A stretch of 64,000 bases of DNA from JB111 sp052093225 (GTDB taxonomy: Bacteria > Actinomycetota > Actinomycetes > Actinomycetales > Actinomycetaceae), in NCBI GenBank assembly GCA_052093225.1, contig JBQDDG010000012.1:6083-70082 (forward strand). The letters are read 5' to 3'. The notes beneath the pieces are model-generated. The model did no database searches. It had not been told where the DNA came from and saw only the letters and a list, made by a program, of their open reading frames with translations. Positions within the stretch are counted from its first letter, which is position 1. Each line of letters starts with the position of its first letter. This document shows positions 44,311-51,556 of this stretch, piece after piece. A program made the position numbers and the translations under genes.

Positions 44311-45332
44311 CAGCCGAACAGTCGCTCCACCTCGTCGAGCAGGATCATCGCGCCGAAGTAGTCGGGGCGGTGGGACCACTCCGGCAGCTCGTGGACCGAG
44401 TCGCTCTCGAACGCCGGCAGCGCACCGATGATCGGGTCGGCGCCGAGCGCCTCGAGGTCGACGTTGTCCACCTGGAACCCGGTGACGAACATCGACGGTG
44501 CGACGAAGACGTCGCCGACCCTCTCGCTGGGGACCTCCACGCTGTCCCCCGAACCGAACGCCTCGAGGTCGGGGTGCTCCTGCGTGAGCGGGTACGGCTC
44601 CAGGCCCGCATCCGCCATGAGCACCGGCAGCGCGGAGTCCTCCGGGATCGACCAGGGGCGCCCGTCGGCCTGGAGGAGCATGTAGCCGATCGGGGTCTCC
44701 GGCGGCTCGATCGACCCGGCCACCTCGGCGGCCCGCTCGTCGTACTCCGTGACCAGCGACTCCACCTCGTCTCCTCGCCCGAGGACGTCGGCGCCCACGA
44801 ACTCGAGCTCGGCGTCCCAGGTGGTGGAGTCGCGCGGCGCGATGACGGTCGGTGCGATGTCGCCGAGGTCCTCGTAGACCTCGACGGCCTGGCCGCCGGG
44901 GAAGCCCGGGCCGCCGGCGAGGATGAGGTCGGGCTCGGCGAGCTCGACGTACTCGAGGTCGAAGCCGTCGTTGCTCCACGGGACGACCTCGGTGCCGTCC
45001 TGCGCGGCCTGCTCGGCGTACATCGCCGGGAAGTCCGAGGAGTCGGTGTTGGTGGCGACGGCGGCGTCGACGGACCCGCCGACGGCATAGACGTAGCCCG
45101 TGAGCGCGGGATTGAGCACGACGACGGTCTGCGGGTCGGCGGGGACCTCGACGTCACCCATCTCGGTGGTGACCACCCGCGTCCCGGTGCCCCCGCCGTC
45201 GCTGCCGGTCTCGGCGGCGTCGGCGTCGTCGCTCGAGCACGCGCCGAGCGAGAGGATCGCGGCGGTGACGGCCACCGTGGTGGCGGTGGTGCGGGGCAGG
45301 ACGCGCGGACGCGTCGGGCGCAGGTGGGGCAT
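44310..45332 (-). CDS. iron-siderophore ABC transporter substrate-binding lipoprotein
   Basis: A 340-residue class III binding protein (FepB/FhuD type). It has a Tat- or Sec-like basic start, a hydrophobic stretch and a lipobox LSLGAC ahead of an acidic, Ser/Gly-rich linker; the mature fold includes VVVLNPALTGYVYAVGG and ELAEPDLILAGGPG, typical of ferric-siderophore receptors. It is the first gene of the operon, 53 bases downstream of an iron box, so iron limitation should induce all five genes. The siderophore is unknown and no biosynthesis genes are present, suggesting use of an imported or elsewhere-encoded siderophore. Confidence 0.93.
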   Translation of the reverse strand: MPHLRPTRPRVLPRTTATTVAVTAAILSLGACSSDDADAAETGSDGGGTGTRVVTTEMGDVEVPADPQTVVVLNPALTGYVYAVGGSVDAAVATNTDSSDFPAMYAEQAAQDGTEVVPWSNDGFDLEYVELAEPDLILAGGPGFPGGQAVEVYEDLGDIAPTVIAPRDSTTWDAELEFVGADVLGRGDEVESLVTEYDERAAEVAGSIEPPETPIGYMLLQADGRPWSIPEDSALPVLMADAGLEPYPLTQEHPDLEAFGSGDSVEVPSERVGDVFVAPSMFVTGFQVDNVDLEALGADPIIGALPAFESDSVHELPEWSHRPDYFGAMILLDEVERLFG

Positions 45333-45385
45333 GGGGGCTCCTGTGGGTTCCGTGCGGTGGGCGAGCGGATCGCCGCTCAGTTAAG

Positions 45386-45404
45386 TGAGGTTAGTCTTGC
45401 CTAA
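45386..45404. promoter_or_regulatory. DtxR/IdeR-type iron box
   Basis: TGAGGTTAGTCTTGCCTAA matches 15 of 19 positions of the actinobacterial iron-box consensus TTAGGTTAGGCTAACCTAA. It lies between the siderophore operon and the divergent AraC gene, where a ferrous-iron-bound repressor could shut off one or both. Confidence 0.85.
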
Positions 45405-45483
45405 CTAGACGGAGGCGACATTTCCCCGGACAGGTGCGACAACGTCCTCACGAGTCCCACCTGCCCCGTGGCCAGGAGGTGGC

Positions 45484-46206
45484 ATGGACTGGACAGCCGT
45501 TGCCGAGCGCCAGACGGCCCGGTGCCCGGTGCTGCGGTTCGAGGGACACCTTCCGCACGAGCATCCCGCCGCCCAGCTGGTTCACGTCGTGCTGGGCGGC
45601 GCCTGCGTGGTCCTCGGCGGTTCCCGCATCGAGCTGGCGGAAGGGGACTCGGTGTGGATCCCCGGTGGTGTGACCCATGCGGTCGAGCTGGGGGCGGGCG
45701 GGGTGATGCTGGGACCGTTCGTCGACGTCGACCCCCCGGGCGGGGTGGCCCAGGTGGTCAGCGATCCGGCCGTGCGCCGGTTGATGACCGTGCTGCTCAG
45801 CGTGGCCCCGCGGGCCGTCTCCGAGGTCCTGGAGCTGCGGGAGGAGATCGGGCAGGTCCTCCTCGCCGTCGTGGATCCGTACTTCGCCATCGAGGCTCCG
45901 TGTCACCCGGCGGCGTCGCTCGTGGCCCGTCGAGCCGCGGTGTCGGGCCGTCCGCTCGAGGACCTGGCCGCCGACGTCTTCCTCAGCGTCCGTCAGGTGC
46001 AGCGGATCTTCCGGCGGGAGACCGGCCTGTCGTTCAGCGACTGGCGCACGCGTGCCCGCCTCAACCTGGCGATCGGTCGGCTGAGGTCGGGCGGCACTCT
46101 GGCCGAGGCGCAGACGGTGGCCGGGTTCGCCACGCGCGAGGGTCTGGACCGCGCGGCGCGACGAGCGACCGGCAGGGCCCTGGCCGACACGCTGGCGGAC
46201 GCCTGA
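45484..46206 (+). CDS. AraC-family transcriptional regulator with cupin-like sensor
   Basis: A 240-residue regulator. The N-terminal 90 residues look like a small cupin (HEHPAAQLVHVVLGG, ELAEGDSVWIPGGVTHAVEL), and the C-terminal 100 residues form the AraC double helix-turn-helix (DLAADVFLSVRQVQRIFRRE, then GLSFSDWRTRARL). The second helix-turn-helix is weaker than normal. GGAGG lies 5 bases before the ATG. It is divergent from the siderophore operon and shares its iron-box region, so it is a candidate siderophore-responsive activator. Confidence 0.87.
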   Translation: MDWTAVAERQTARCPVLRFEGHLPHEHPAAQLVHVVLGGACVVLGGSRIELAEGDSVWIPGGVTHAVELGAGGVMLGPFVDVDPPGGVAQVVSDPAVRRLMTVLLSVAPRAVSEVLELREEIGQVLLAVVDPYFAIEAPCHPAASLVARRAAVSGRPLEDLAADVFLSVRQVQRIFRRETGLSFSDWRTRARLNLAIGRLRSGGTLAEAQTVAGFATREGLDRAARRATGRALADTLADA

Positions 46207-46251
46207 GGACCATCGCGTGACCGCCGGGTGAATGAGCGGTGTACGAGCCTC

Positions 46252-46316
46252 TTCCACAGGGGGAGCCGCTTGTCCACGACTCTGTGCACACCGGTGTGGA
46301 CAGAATCTGTGGACAA
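46252..46316. promoter_or_regulatory. cluster of DnaA-box-like sequences
   Basis: Within 47 bases lie TTGTCCACG (46270-46278), TGTGGACAG (46295-46303) and TGTGGACAA (46308-46316). The last is a perfect DnaA box on the minus strand, the others match 8 of 9, and a weaker TTCCACAGG is at 46252. The cluster is between convergent genes, not at a promoter, and no dnaA or dnaN is near. Confidence 0.65.
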
Positions 46317-46328
46317 GTCTCCGGCCGT

Positions 46329-47303
46329 TCAGGCGTCGAGCTGCGTCGCCGTGCCCGTGAGGTGAATCTTGCGGCGCTTCGGGTCCCATACCACCATCCG
46401 GCGCCGAGGTGTGGCGTGCTGGGCGTCCGCGTCCGGAAGACGAGGCTCACCGTCCTCTGCCGCGACCTCCAAACCCTCGCTGACCTGCGCAAATGCCACC
46501 TTTGAGGGAAGCGGCACAGGTGAGCTGAACTCGACGTCCCAGATAGTGGATCCGGGCCGGACGGTCGCGTGCAGGGCGCGCGCCGCGGTGTACATGCCGT
46601 GCGCGATCCGGCCCTTGAAACCGAACGCCCGCGCCCCCAGCCGGGAGGTGTGGATGGGGTTGCGGTCGCCAGATACCTGTGCATAGGTGTGGATGTCGGC
46701 CTCGGTGACCGTCCACAGCGCCTGGGGCCGGTCGGGGATCTGCTGCTCTCGCCGTTCACCCGATCCGGCCACCGGCGCCGACCGTTCGAGCCCCTCGGGC
46801 GCCGTCGACTTCGTCAGGTACGTCGACCGTCCCGTCCAGACGACGTCGCCACCAGGCGCCTCGGCCGTGACAGAGAGCTCGACGGTCGTCCCGCGACGGT
46901 GCTCGCGAGCGTCGTGCGCCCACGCGCTGAGCTCCAGCTCCTCGTCGAGTCGCACGGGCCGACGCTGCACGACCCGGTTCCCCACGTGGATCATGCCGAG
47001 CGGCGAGAACGGGAAGTCCGCACGCGCCATGAGAGCCACCGCGAGCGGGAACCCGAGCACGTGGACGAAGCCGGGCGGCAGGGCGTCGTCGACCGGCGCT
47101 CCGACGAGGTGTTGGTAGGCCGTGAGGTGCCCCGCGTCGGCGGTCACCGGCCGCGCGGTCAGGGCGACCTCGGGCAGCGACGCGGCTGGCTTCGTGCCGA
47201 TCGCGGCCTGTGCCGTCCGGCCCAGCACCCTCCGGTAGGTCTCACCGAGCGCCGGCACCGTACCGACGCTCTCGACCCCGTACGACGTCGGAGCCTCCGT
47301 CAT
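46329..47303 (-). CDS. MaoC-family (R)-specific enoyl/3-hydroxyacyl dehydratase
   Basis: A 324-residue double hot-dog hydratase. The catalytic hydratase-2 motif is in the second half as YAQVSGDRNPIHTSRLGARA (D and H are the active pair), followed by GFKGRIAHGMYTAARAL. The first half is a degenerate hot-dog fold. It resembles mycobacterial HtdX (Rv0241c), which dehydrates 3-hydroxyacyl thioesters. The order here (this gene, fabG, thiolase, fadE) mirrors the htdX-fabG4-fadA2-fadE5 cluster. The gene is downstream of fabG on the same strand, separated by 201 bases containing a 46-bp repeat. Confidence 0.88.
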   Translation of the reverse strand: MTEAPTSYGVESVGTVPALGETYRRVLGRTAQAAIGTKPAASLPEVALTARPVTADAGHLTAYQHLVGAPVDDALPPGFVHVLGFPLAVALMARADFPFSPLGMIHVGNRVVQRRPVRLDEELELSAWAHDAREHRRGTTVELSVTAEAPGGDVVWTGRSTYLTKSTAPEGLERSAPVAGSGERREQQIPDRPQALWTVTEADIHTYAQVSGDRNPIHTSRLGARAFGFKGRIAHGMYTAARALHATVRPGSTIWDVEFSSPVPLPSKVAFAQVSEGLEVAAEDGEPRLPDADAQHATPRRRMVVWDPKRRKIHLTGTATQLDA

Positions 47304-47384
47304 GCGATCACCTCACCTCTCGTGGGGCGGCGCCGCGGTGTGCGGTGCGGATCGTGCCCCTCGTTCGTCGTCTGTCGGCGGTTC

Positions 47385-47500
47385 GTGCACTGTGCCGCTG
47401 TCTCGTCACGCATGGATGCGCTCACTCGTCGTGCAGTTTGCCGCTGTCTCGTCACACATGGATGCGCTCACTCGTCGTGCAGTTTGCCGCTGTCTCGTCG
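47385..47500. repeat. 46-bp tandem repeat between the MaoC and fabG genes
   Basis: GTGCA-containing units begin at 47385, 47431 and 47477 (46-bp period, about 2.5 copies), each with GCCGCTGTCTCGTCAC and ATGGATGCGCTCACTCGTC. The last unit runs into the fabG stop codon region. Confidence 0.9.
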
Positions 47501-47504
47501 GAAG

Positions 47505-48947
47505 CTACTTGCCGACGAGGAGCTGGCCGCACACGCGCAGGACCTCGCCGTTGATGCCGCCCGCCTGCGGGGAGGCGAGGAAGGCGATGGCCTCGGCGAC
47601 GTCGACGGGCTTGCCGCCCTGCTGCAGCGACGACATCCGGCGGGACATCTCGCGCGGCACCGCGGGGATCTTCGCCGTCATCTCGGTCTCGATGAATCCC
47701 GGCGCGACGGCGTTGGCGGTCCCGCCCGACGCCGCCATCAGCGGAGCGAGCGCCCGCGTCATGCCGATGATCCCGGACTTCGCGTACCCGTAGTTCGTCT
47801 GGCCGCGGTTGCCCGCGATCCCCGACGTCGACGCCAGCGAGATGACCCGCGGCGCGTGCGCGGCGTCGCCGAGGGCGCCCGGCTCGGCGAACGTCTCGTT
47901 CATCCGCACGGGCGCGCTGATGTTGACGGCGAGCAGGTCGGCGAACCGGTCCTCGGTCATGTTGGCGAGCAGCTTGTCGCGCAGGATGCCGGCGTTGTGC
48001 ACGACGACGTCGAGCCGCCCGTACCGGCCGTGCGCGGCCGCGAGGATGCGCTCGGCGGCGTCCTCGCGCGTGACGTCGAGCTGGAGGGCGAGCCCGCCGG
48101 CGGTGTTCATCGTCGTCGCGAGGGCCTCGCCCGCCGCGGGGACGTCGACGCCGACGACGTGCGCGCCGTCGCGGGCCATCGTCCGCGCGATCTGCTCGCC
48201 GATCCCGCGCGCGGCGCCCGTCACCGCGACGACGAGCCCGGTCAGCGGCCGTGTCCAGTCCTCGGGCGCGGACCCGCCGGGGCCCGCGGTGAGGATCTGG
48301 CCGTCGACGAACGCGGAACGCGCCGACAGCAGGAACCGCACGGCGCCCGCGGGGGAGGGGTCGCCGGCCGACGCGCCGGGCGCCAGCGCGACTCCGTTGC
48401 CCGTCGCCCCGTTGCGGAGCTCCTTGGCGAGCGAGCGGACGAACCCGTCGACGCCTGCGCGGGCCGCCGCGAGCCGCGGGGTGTCGTCCGGACCGGCCGC
48501 GCGCGAGAGCACGACGACGCGCCCCCCGCGACCGAGGTTGCGCAGCGTGCCGCCGACGGCGAGGGCCGGGTCGGTGAGGTCGGCGCTGGTGGTGAGGCCG
48601 GTCGCCACGAGGATGACGGCGCCGGGCTTGCTCCCGCCGGGCTTGCTCCCGCCCGAGCCGGAGCCCGAGCCTGACCCGGAACCCCCGCCCCTCGGGCTGC
48701 TGAACGCGTCCGCGTCCCGCCGCACGTCGACGCCCCAGGCGAGCAGGTGCTCGACGAGCGCCTCGGTGTCCACGCGGGCGGCGTCGGAGCCGTCGGTGAG
48801 GACGAGGACGGGCCCGGGCACGAGCGGGGAGTCGACGGCGTCCAGGTCCGCGGTGCGGGCCAGCGCCGTCGGGCGGGGCAGGCCGAGCTGCTTGGCGATG
48901 GCGGCGCCGGGGCCGCCCGCGACGAAGGAGAGGTAGGAGTCGCTCAT
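47505..48947 (-). CDS. fabG: high-molecular-weight 3-oxoacyl reductase (FabG4 type)
   Basis: A 480-residue reductase of the long FabG class found in actinobacteria (mycobacterial FabG4, Rv0242c). The N-terminal 200 residues are a flavodoxin-like, non-catalytic SDR-related domain interrupted by a Gly/Ser linker (RGGGSGSGSGSGSGGSKPGG). The C-terminal domain is a complete short-chain reductase: VTGAARGIGEQIA for NADH/NADPH, NAG in VVHNAGILRDK, a catalytic serine in SLASTSG and YGYAK. ATG at 48945-48947 overlaps the thiolase stop (ATGA), so the two are coupled. Its likely substrates are 3-oxoacyl-CoA or ACP thioesters. Confidence 0.92.
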   Translation of the reverse strand: MSDSYLSFVAGGPGAAIAKQLGLPRPTALARTADLDAVDSPLVPGPVLVLTDGSDAARVDTEALVEHLLAWGVDVRRDADAFSSPRGGGSGSGSGSGSGGSKPGGSKPGAVILVATGLTTSADLTDPALAVGGTLRNLGRGGRVVVLSRAAGPDDTPRLAAARAGVDGFVRSLAKELRNGATGNGVALAPGASAGDPSPAGAVRFLLSARSAFVDGQILTAGPGGSAPEDWTRPLTGLVVAVTGAARGIGEQIARTMARDGAHVVGVDVPAAGEALATTMNTAGGLALQLDVTREDAAERILAAAHGRYGRLDVVVHNAGILRDKLLANMTEDRFADLLAVNISAPVRMNETFAEPGALGDAAHAPRVISLASTSGIAGNRGQTNYGYAKSGIIGMTRALAPLMAASGGTANAVAPGFIETEMTAKIPAVPREMSRRMSSLQQGGKPVDVAEAIAFLASPQAGGINGEVLRVCGQLLVGK

Positions 48948-50275
48948 GCCGCCTCCAGCACCATCGCGACGGCCTGGCCGCCGGCCGCGCACACGGAGAT
49001 GAGGCCGAGGGCCCTCTCCCCGGGTCGGACCTCGGACTCGCCGCGCTCGGCGAGCAGCTTGGCCAGGGTGCCGATGATCCGGCCGCCGGTCGCGGCGAAC
49101 GGGTGGCCCGCCGCCAGCGACGACCCCGCCACGTTGAGGCGGCTGCGGTCGACCGTGCCGACCGGCTCGCTGCGGCCGAGGCGCTCGCGGGCGAACGTCT
49201 CGTCCTCGAGGGCGGCCAGGGTGGCGAGCACGGTGGAGGCGAAGGCCTCGTGGATCTCGACGTAGTCGAAGTCGGCGAGCGTGAGGCCCGTGCGCTCGAG
49301 CAGCGCGGGGATCGCGAAGGCGCCGCCCATGAGGAGGCCCTGCGCGCCGTCGACGAACGAGACCGCGCCCGGCTGCGCGTCGACCACGTGAGCGAGGACC
49401 GGCAGTCCCCGCTCGGTGGCCCACTCGTCGGAGGAGAGCAGGACGGCGGAGGCGCCGTCGGACAGGGGGGTGGAGTTGCCGGCGGTCATCGTCGGCGCGG
49501 GCGCCCCCTCGGGCAGGTTCTTCGTGCCGAACACGGGCTTGAGCTTGCCGAGCTTCTCCAGCGAGGTGTCCGCGCGCAGCGCCTCGTCGCGCGTGAGCCC
49601 GCGCAGGGGGGTGAGCAGGTCGTCGAAGAACCCGCGGTCGTAGGCGGCGGCGAGGTTCTGGTGGGACGCCAGCGCCAGCTCGTCCTGCGCCTCGCGGCTG
49701 ATGCCCCACGCGGCGGTCGTCAGCGCCTGGTGCTCGCCCATCGACAGACCCGTGCGCGGCTCGCCCACGTCCGGCGCGACCGGCGCGAGGTCCTTGGGCC
49801 GCAGCGCGGTGAAGGCCTTGAGGCGGTCCTTCGTCGAGCGGGCGCGCGAGGCCTCGAGCAGGACCCGGCGCAGCTTGTCGGTGACGACGATCGGCGCGTC
49901 GGAGGCCGAGTCCGTGCCGCCCGCCACGCCGACCTCGATCTGACCGAGCGCGATCTTGTTCGCCACGCCGACCGCCGCCTCCATGCCCGTGGCGCACGCG
50001 CGCTGGACGTCGTAGGCGGGGGTGGTGGGGTCGAGCGCGGTGCCGAGGACCGACTCGCGGGTGAGGTTGAAGTCCTTGGGCTGCTTGAGCACGGCGCCGG
50101 CGGCCACCTCGTCGAGGCGCTCGCCGGCCAGGCCGGTGCGCGCGACGAGGCCCTCGATCGCGGCGGTGAGCAGGTCCTTGGGGCTGAGGCGGTCGAACTT
50201 GGAGCCCGCCTTGCCGAACGGGGTGCGGTTCGCGGCCACGACGGCGGCGCGGCGCGGAGTGGGCATGGGAATCAC
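48944..50275 (-). CDS. fadA: acetyl-CoA acetyltransferase/3-ketoacyl-CoA thiolase (FadA2-like)
   Basis: A thiolase of about 443 residues that cleaves or condenses 3-ketoacyl-CoA. The nucleophile is in DVQRACATGMEAA, the histidine in GHPFAATGGR and the second cysteine in ISVCAAGGQA. Two starts are possible: GTG at 50275, 5 bases after GAGGA, or ATG at 50266; the GTG is listed because of the ribosome-binding spacing. The upstream frame is open but runs antisense to the TetR gene. It is first in the minus-strand pair with fabG and divergent from the TetR-fadE operon, with a shared palindromic operator. Confidence 0.93.
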   Translation of the reverse strand: MIPMPTPRRAAVVAANRTPFGKAGSKFDRLSPKDLLTAAIEGLVARTGLAGERLDEVAAGAVLKQPKDFNLTRESVLGTALDPTTPAYDVQRACATGMEAAVGVANKIALGQIEVGVAGGTDSASDAPIVVTDKLRRVLLEASRARSTKDRLKAFTALRPKDLAPVAPDVGEPRTGLSMGEHQALTTAAWGISREAQDELALASHQNLAAAYDRGFFDDLLTPLRGLTRDEALRADTSLEKLGKLKPVFGTKNLPEGAPAPTMTAGNSTPLSDGASAVLLSSDEWATERGLPVLAHVVDAQPGAVSFVDGAQGLLMGGAFAIPALLERTGLTLADFDYVEIHEAFASTVLATLAALEDETFARERLGRSEPVGTVDRSRLNVAGSSLAAGHPFAATGGRIIGTLAKLLAERGESEVRPGERALGLISVCAAGGQAVAMVLEAA

Positions 50276-50325
50276 GTGGGTCCTCGCTTCGGTGGGCGGG
50301 CGGTGAGTCGGGAGAACTGTGTCCG

Positions 50326-50356
50326 GTATCTGGCTCGTACCGAAGGTACCTGATAC
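50326..50356. promoter_or_regulatory. palindromic TetR operator candidate in the divergent promoter
   Basis: GTACCGAAGGTAC (50337-50349) is a 5-3-5 palindrome, flanked by GTATC (50326) and GATAC (50352). GATACT at 50352-50357 looks like the -10 box of the TetR gene, 8 bases before its ATG, so binding here would block the regulator's own promoter and probably the thiolase promoter. Confidence 0.72.
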
Positions 50357-50365
50357 TTTGAGTTC

Positions 50366-51556
50366 ATGGTACAGGCCGAGCGAGAGGATGTCGCCGGGGA
50401 GGGCACGCCTCCCGGTGGCGACGGGAGCGCCGATGTGGGCGTCGGTCCCGACGTCGATCCCGACGCGCGCGCCGGCTCTCTTACTGACGCGCGCTCGGGC
50501 CCTGACTCGAGCGTGGGGTCCGGCGCGCGCCCCGACGCCGACACGGGCTCCGCCGTCGACGACGCGCAGCCCAGCCGGCCCGACGGCCGGACCACCCGCT
50601 GGGAGCAGCACCGCGCCGCGCGTCGGCTCGACCTCGTGCGCGCCGCCCGCCGGTCGGTCCACGAGCGCGGCCCCGACGTCTCGATGGACGAGCTCGCCAC
50701 GGACATCGGCACGTCCAAGTCGATCCTCTACCGCTACTTCACGGACAAGGCCGGGCTGCAGCGCGCCGTCGGCGGGCACGTGCTCGACCGCATGCTCCGC
50801 GAGCTCACCGAGGCCGCCACCGGGATCGGGGGGCCGCGCGAGCGCATCCACTCGATGGTGGCGCACTACCTCCAGATGGTCGACGACGCCCCGCACGTCT
50901 ACGCGTTCGTCACCTCACCCGCGATCGAGGCGTCCAGCGAGGTGCGCGGGTTCGTCGAGGAGGTCGACGCCGTCGTCGCGCACACGCTCGTCCCCGCGGT
51001 CCTCGGCCTCGAGGACGACGCCGACATCGAGGAGATCCCGCGCGAGCTGGCGGCGCGCGCCACGCTGTGGGCCGCCGGCGTCACCGGGACCGTGCGCTCC
51101 GTCGCCGACCGCTGGCTCGCCGCGCGCGCCGCCCTCGAGCGCGACGGCATCGCCCTCCCCTCCGACGGCGGTGCTCCCCTCGCGGGGACCGGCTCGGCCG
51201 GCGCGGCCGCGGCCTCGGTCTCTGCCACGGGCGACTCGGCCGGTTCGGGCGACGCAATGAGCCCGGCCGGCACGTCCAGCTCGTCGAGCTCGACCAGCTC
51301 GACCGGCGCACCCGCCCGTCCCTCTCCCTCCCCGACCCCGGACCGGCCGGACCGCACCGCGGTGCCGGGCGCCGTCGTCGGGGGACCGCTCCACCCCGAC
51401 CTCGAGAGCACGCTCGCGGGCATCGACCGCAGCGAGCTCGCCGCCTTCATCGCCTCCTGGCTGTGGGACGGCGCCGTCGGCGTGCTGCGCCGCGCGCGGA
51501 CCGACACCCGCCCACGCACCGTCACCCAGAACCGAACCGACAAGGACGTCCCGTGA
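50366..51556 (+). CDS. TetR/AcrR-family regulator with long disordered segments
   Basis: A 396-residue regulator, about twice the normal TetR length. Residues 1-78 are an acidic, Gly/Pro/Asp-rich extension. The helix-turn-helix is at about 88-132 (SVHERGPDVSMDELATDIGTSKSILYRYFTDKAG) and the ligand domain continues to about 258. About 75 residues of Ser/Pro/Ala/Gly-rich linker come next, and a final helical piece (HPDLESTLAGIDRSELAAFI onward). Expression is probably leaderless from GATACT. The stop overlaps the fadE start (GTGA). A likely repressor of the fatty-acid cluster, responding to acyl-CoA, by analogy with similar loci. Confidence 0.87.
   Translation: MVQAEREDVAGEGTPPGGDGSADVGVGPDVDPDARAGSLTDARSGPDSSVGSGARPDADTGSAVDDAQPSRPDGRTTRWEQHRAARRLDLVRAARRSVHERGPDVSMDELATDIGTSKSILYRYFTDKAGLQRAVGGHVLDRMLRELTEAATGIGGPRERIHSMVAHYLQMVDDAPHVYAFVTSPAIEASSEVRGFVEEVDAVVAHTLVPAVLGLEDDADIEEIPRELAARATLWAAGVTGTVRSVADRWLAARAALERDGIALPSDGGAPLAGTGSAGAAAASVSATGDSAGSGDAMSPAGTSSSSSSTSSTGAPARPSPSPTPDRPDRTAVPGAVVGGPLHPDLESTLAGIDRSELAAFIASWLWDGAVGVLRRARTDTRPRTVTQNRTDKDVP

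Noticed and set aside
46252..46316. DnaA boxes as the chromosomal origin
   Set aside because: There is no dnaA, dnaN, recF or gyr gene nearby, no AT-rich unwinding region, and only three good boxes; kept as a regulatory candidate only.
47385..47500. 46-bp repeat as a possible CRISPR array
   Set aside because: The units are directly adjacent copies with no unique spacers, and there are no cas genes.
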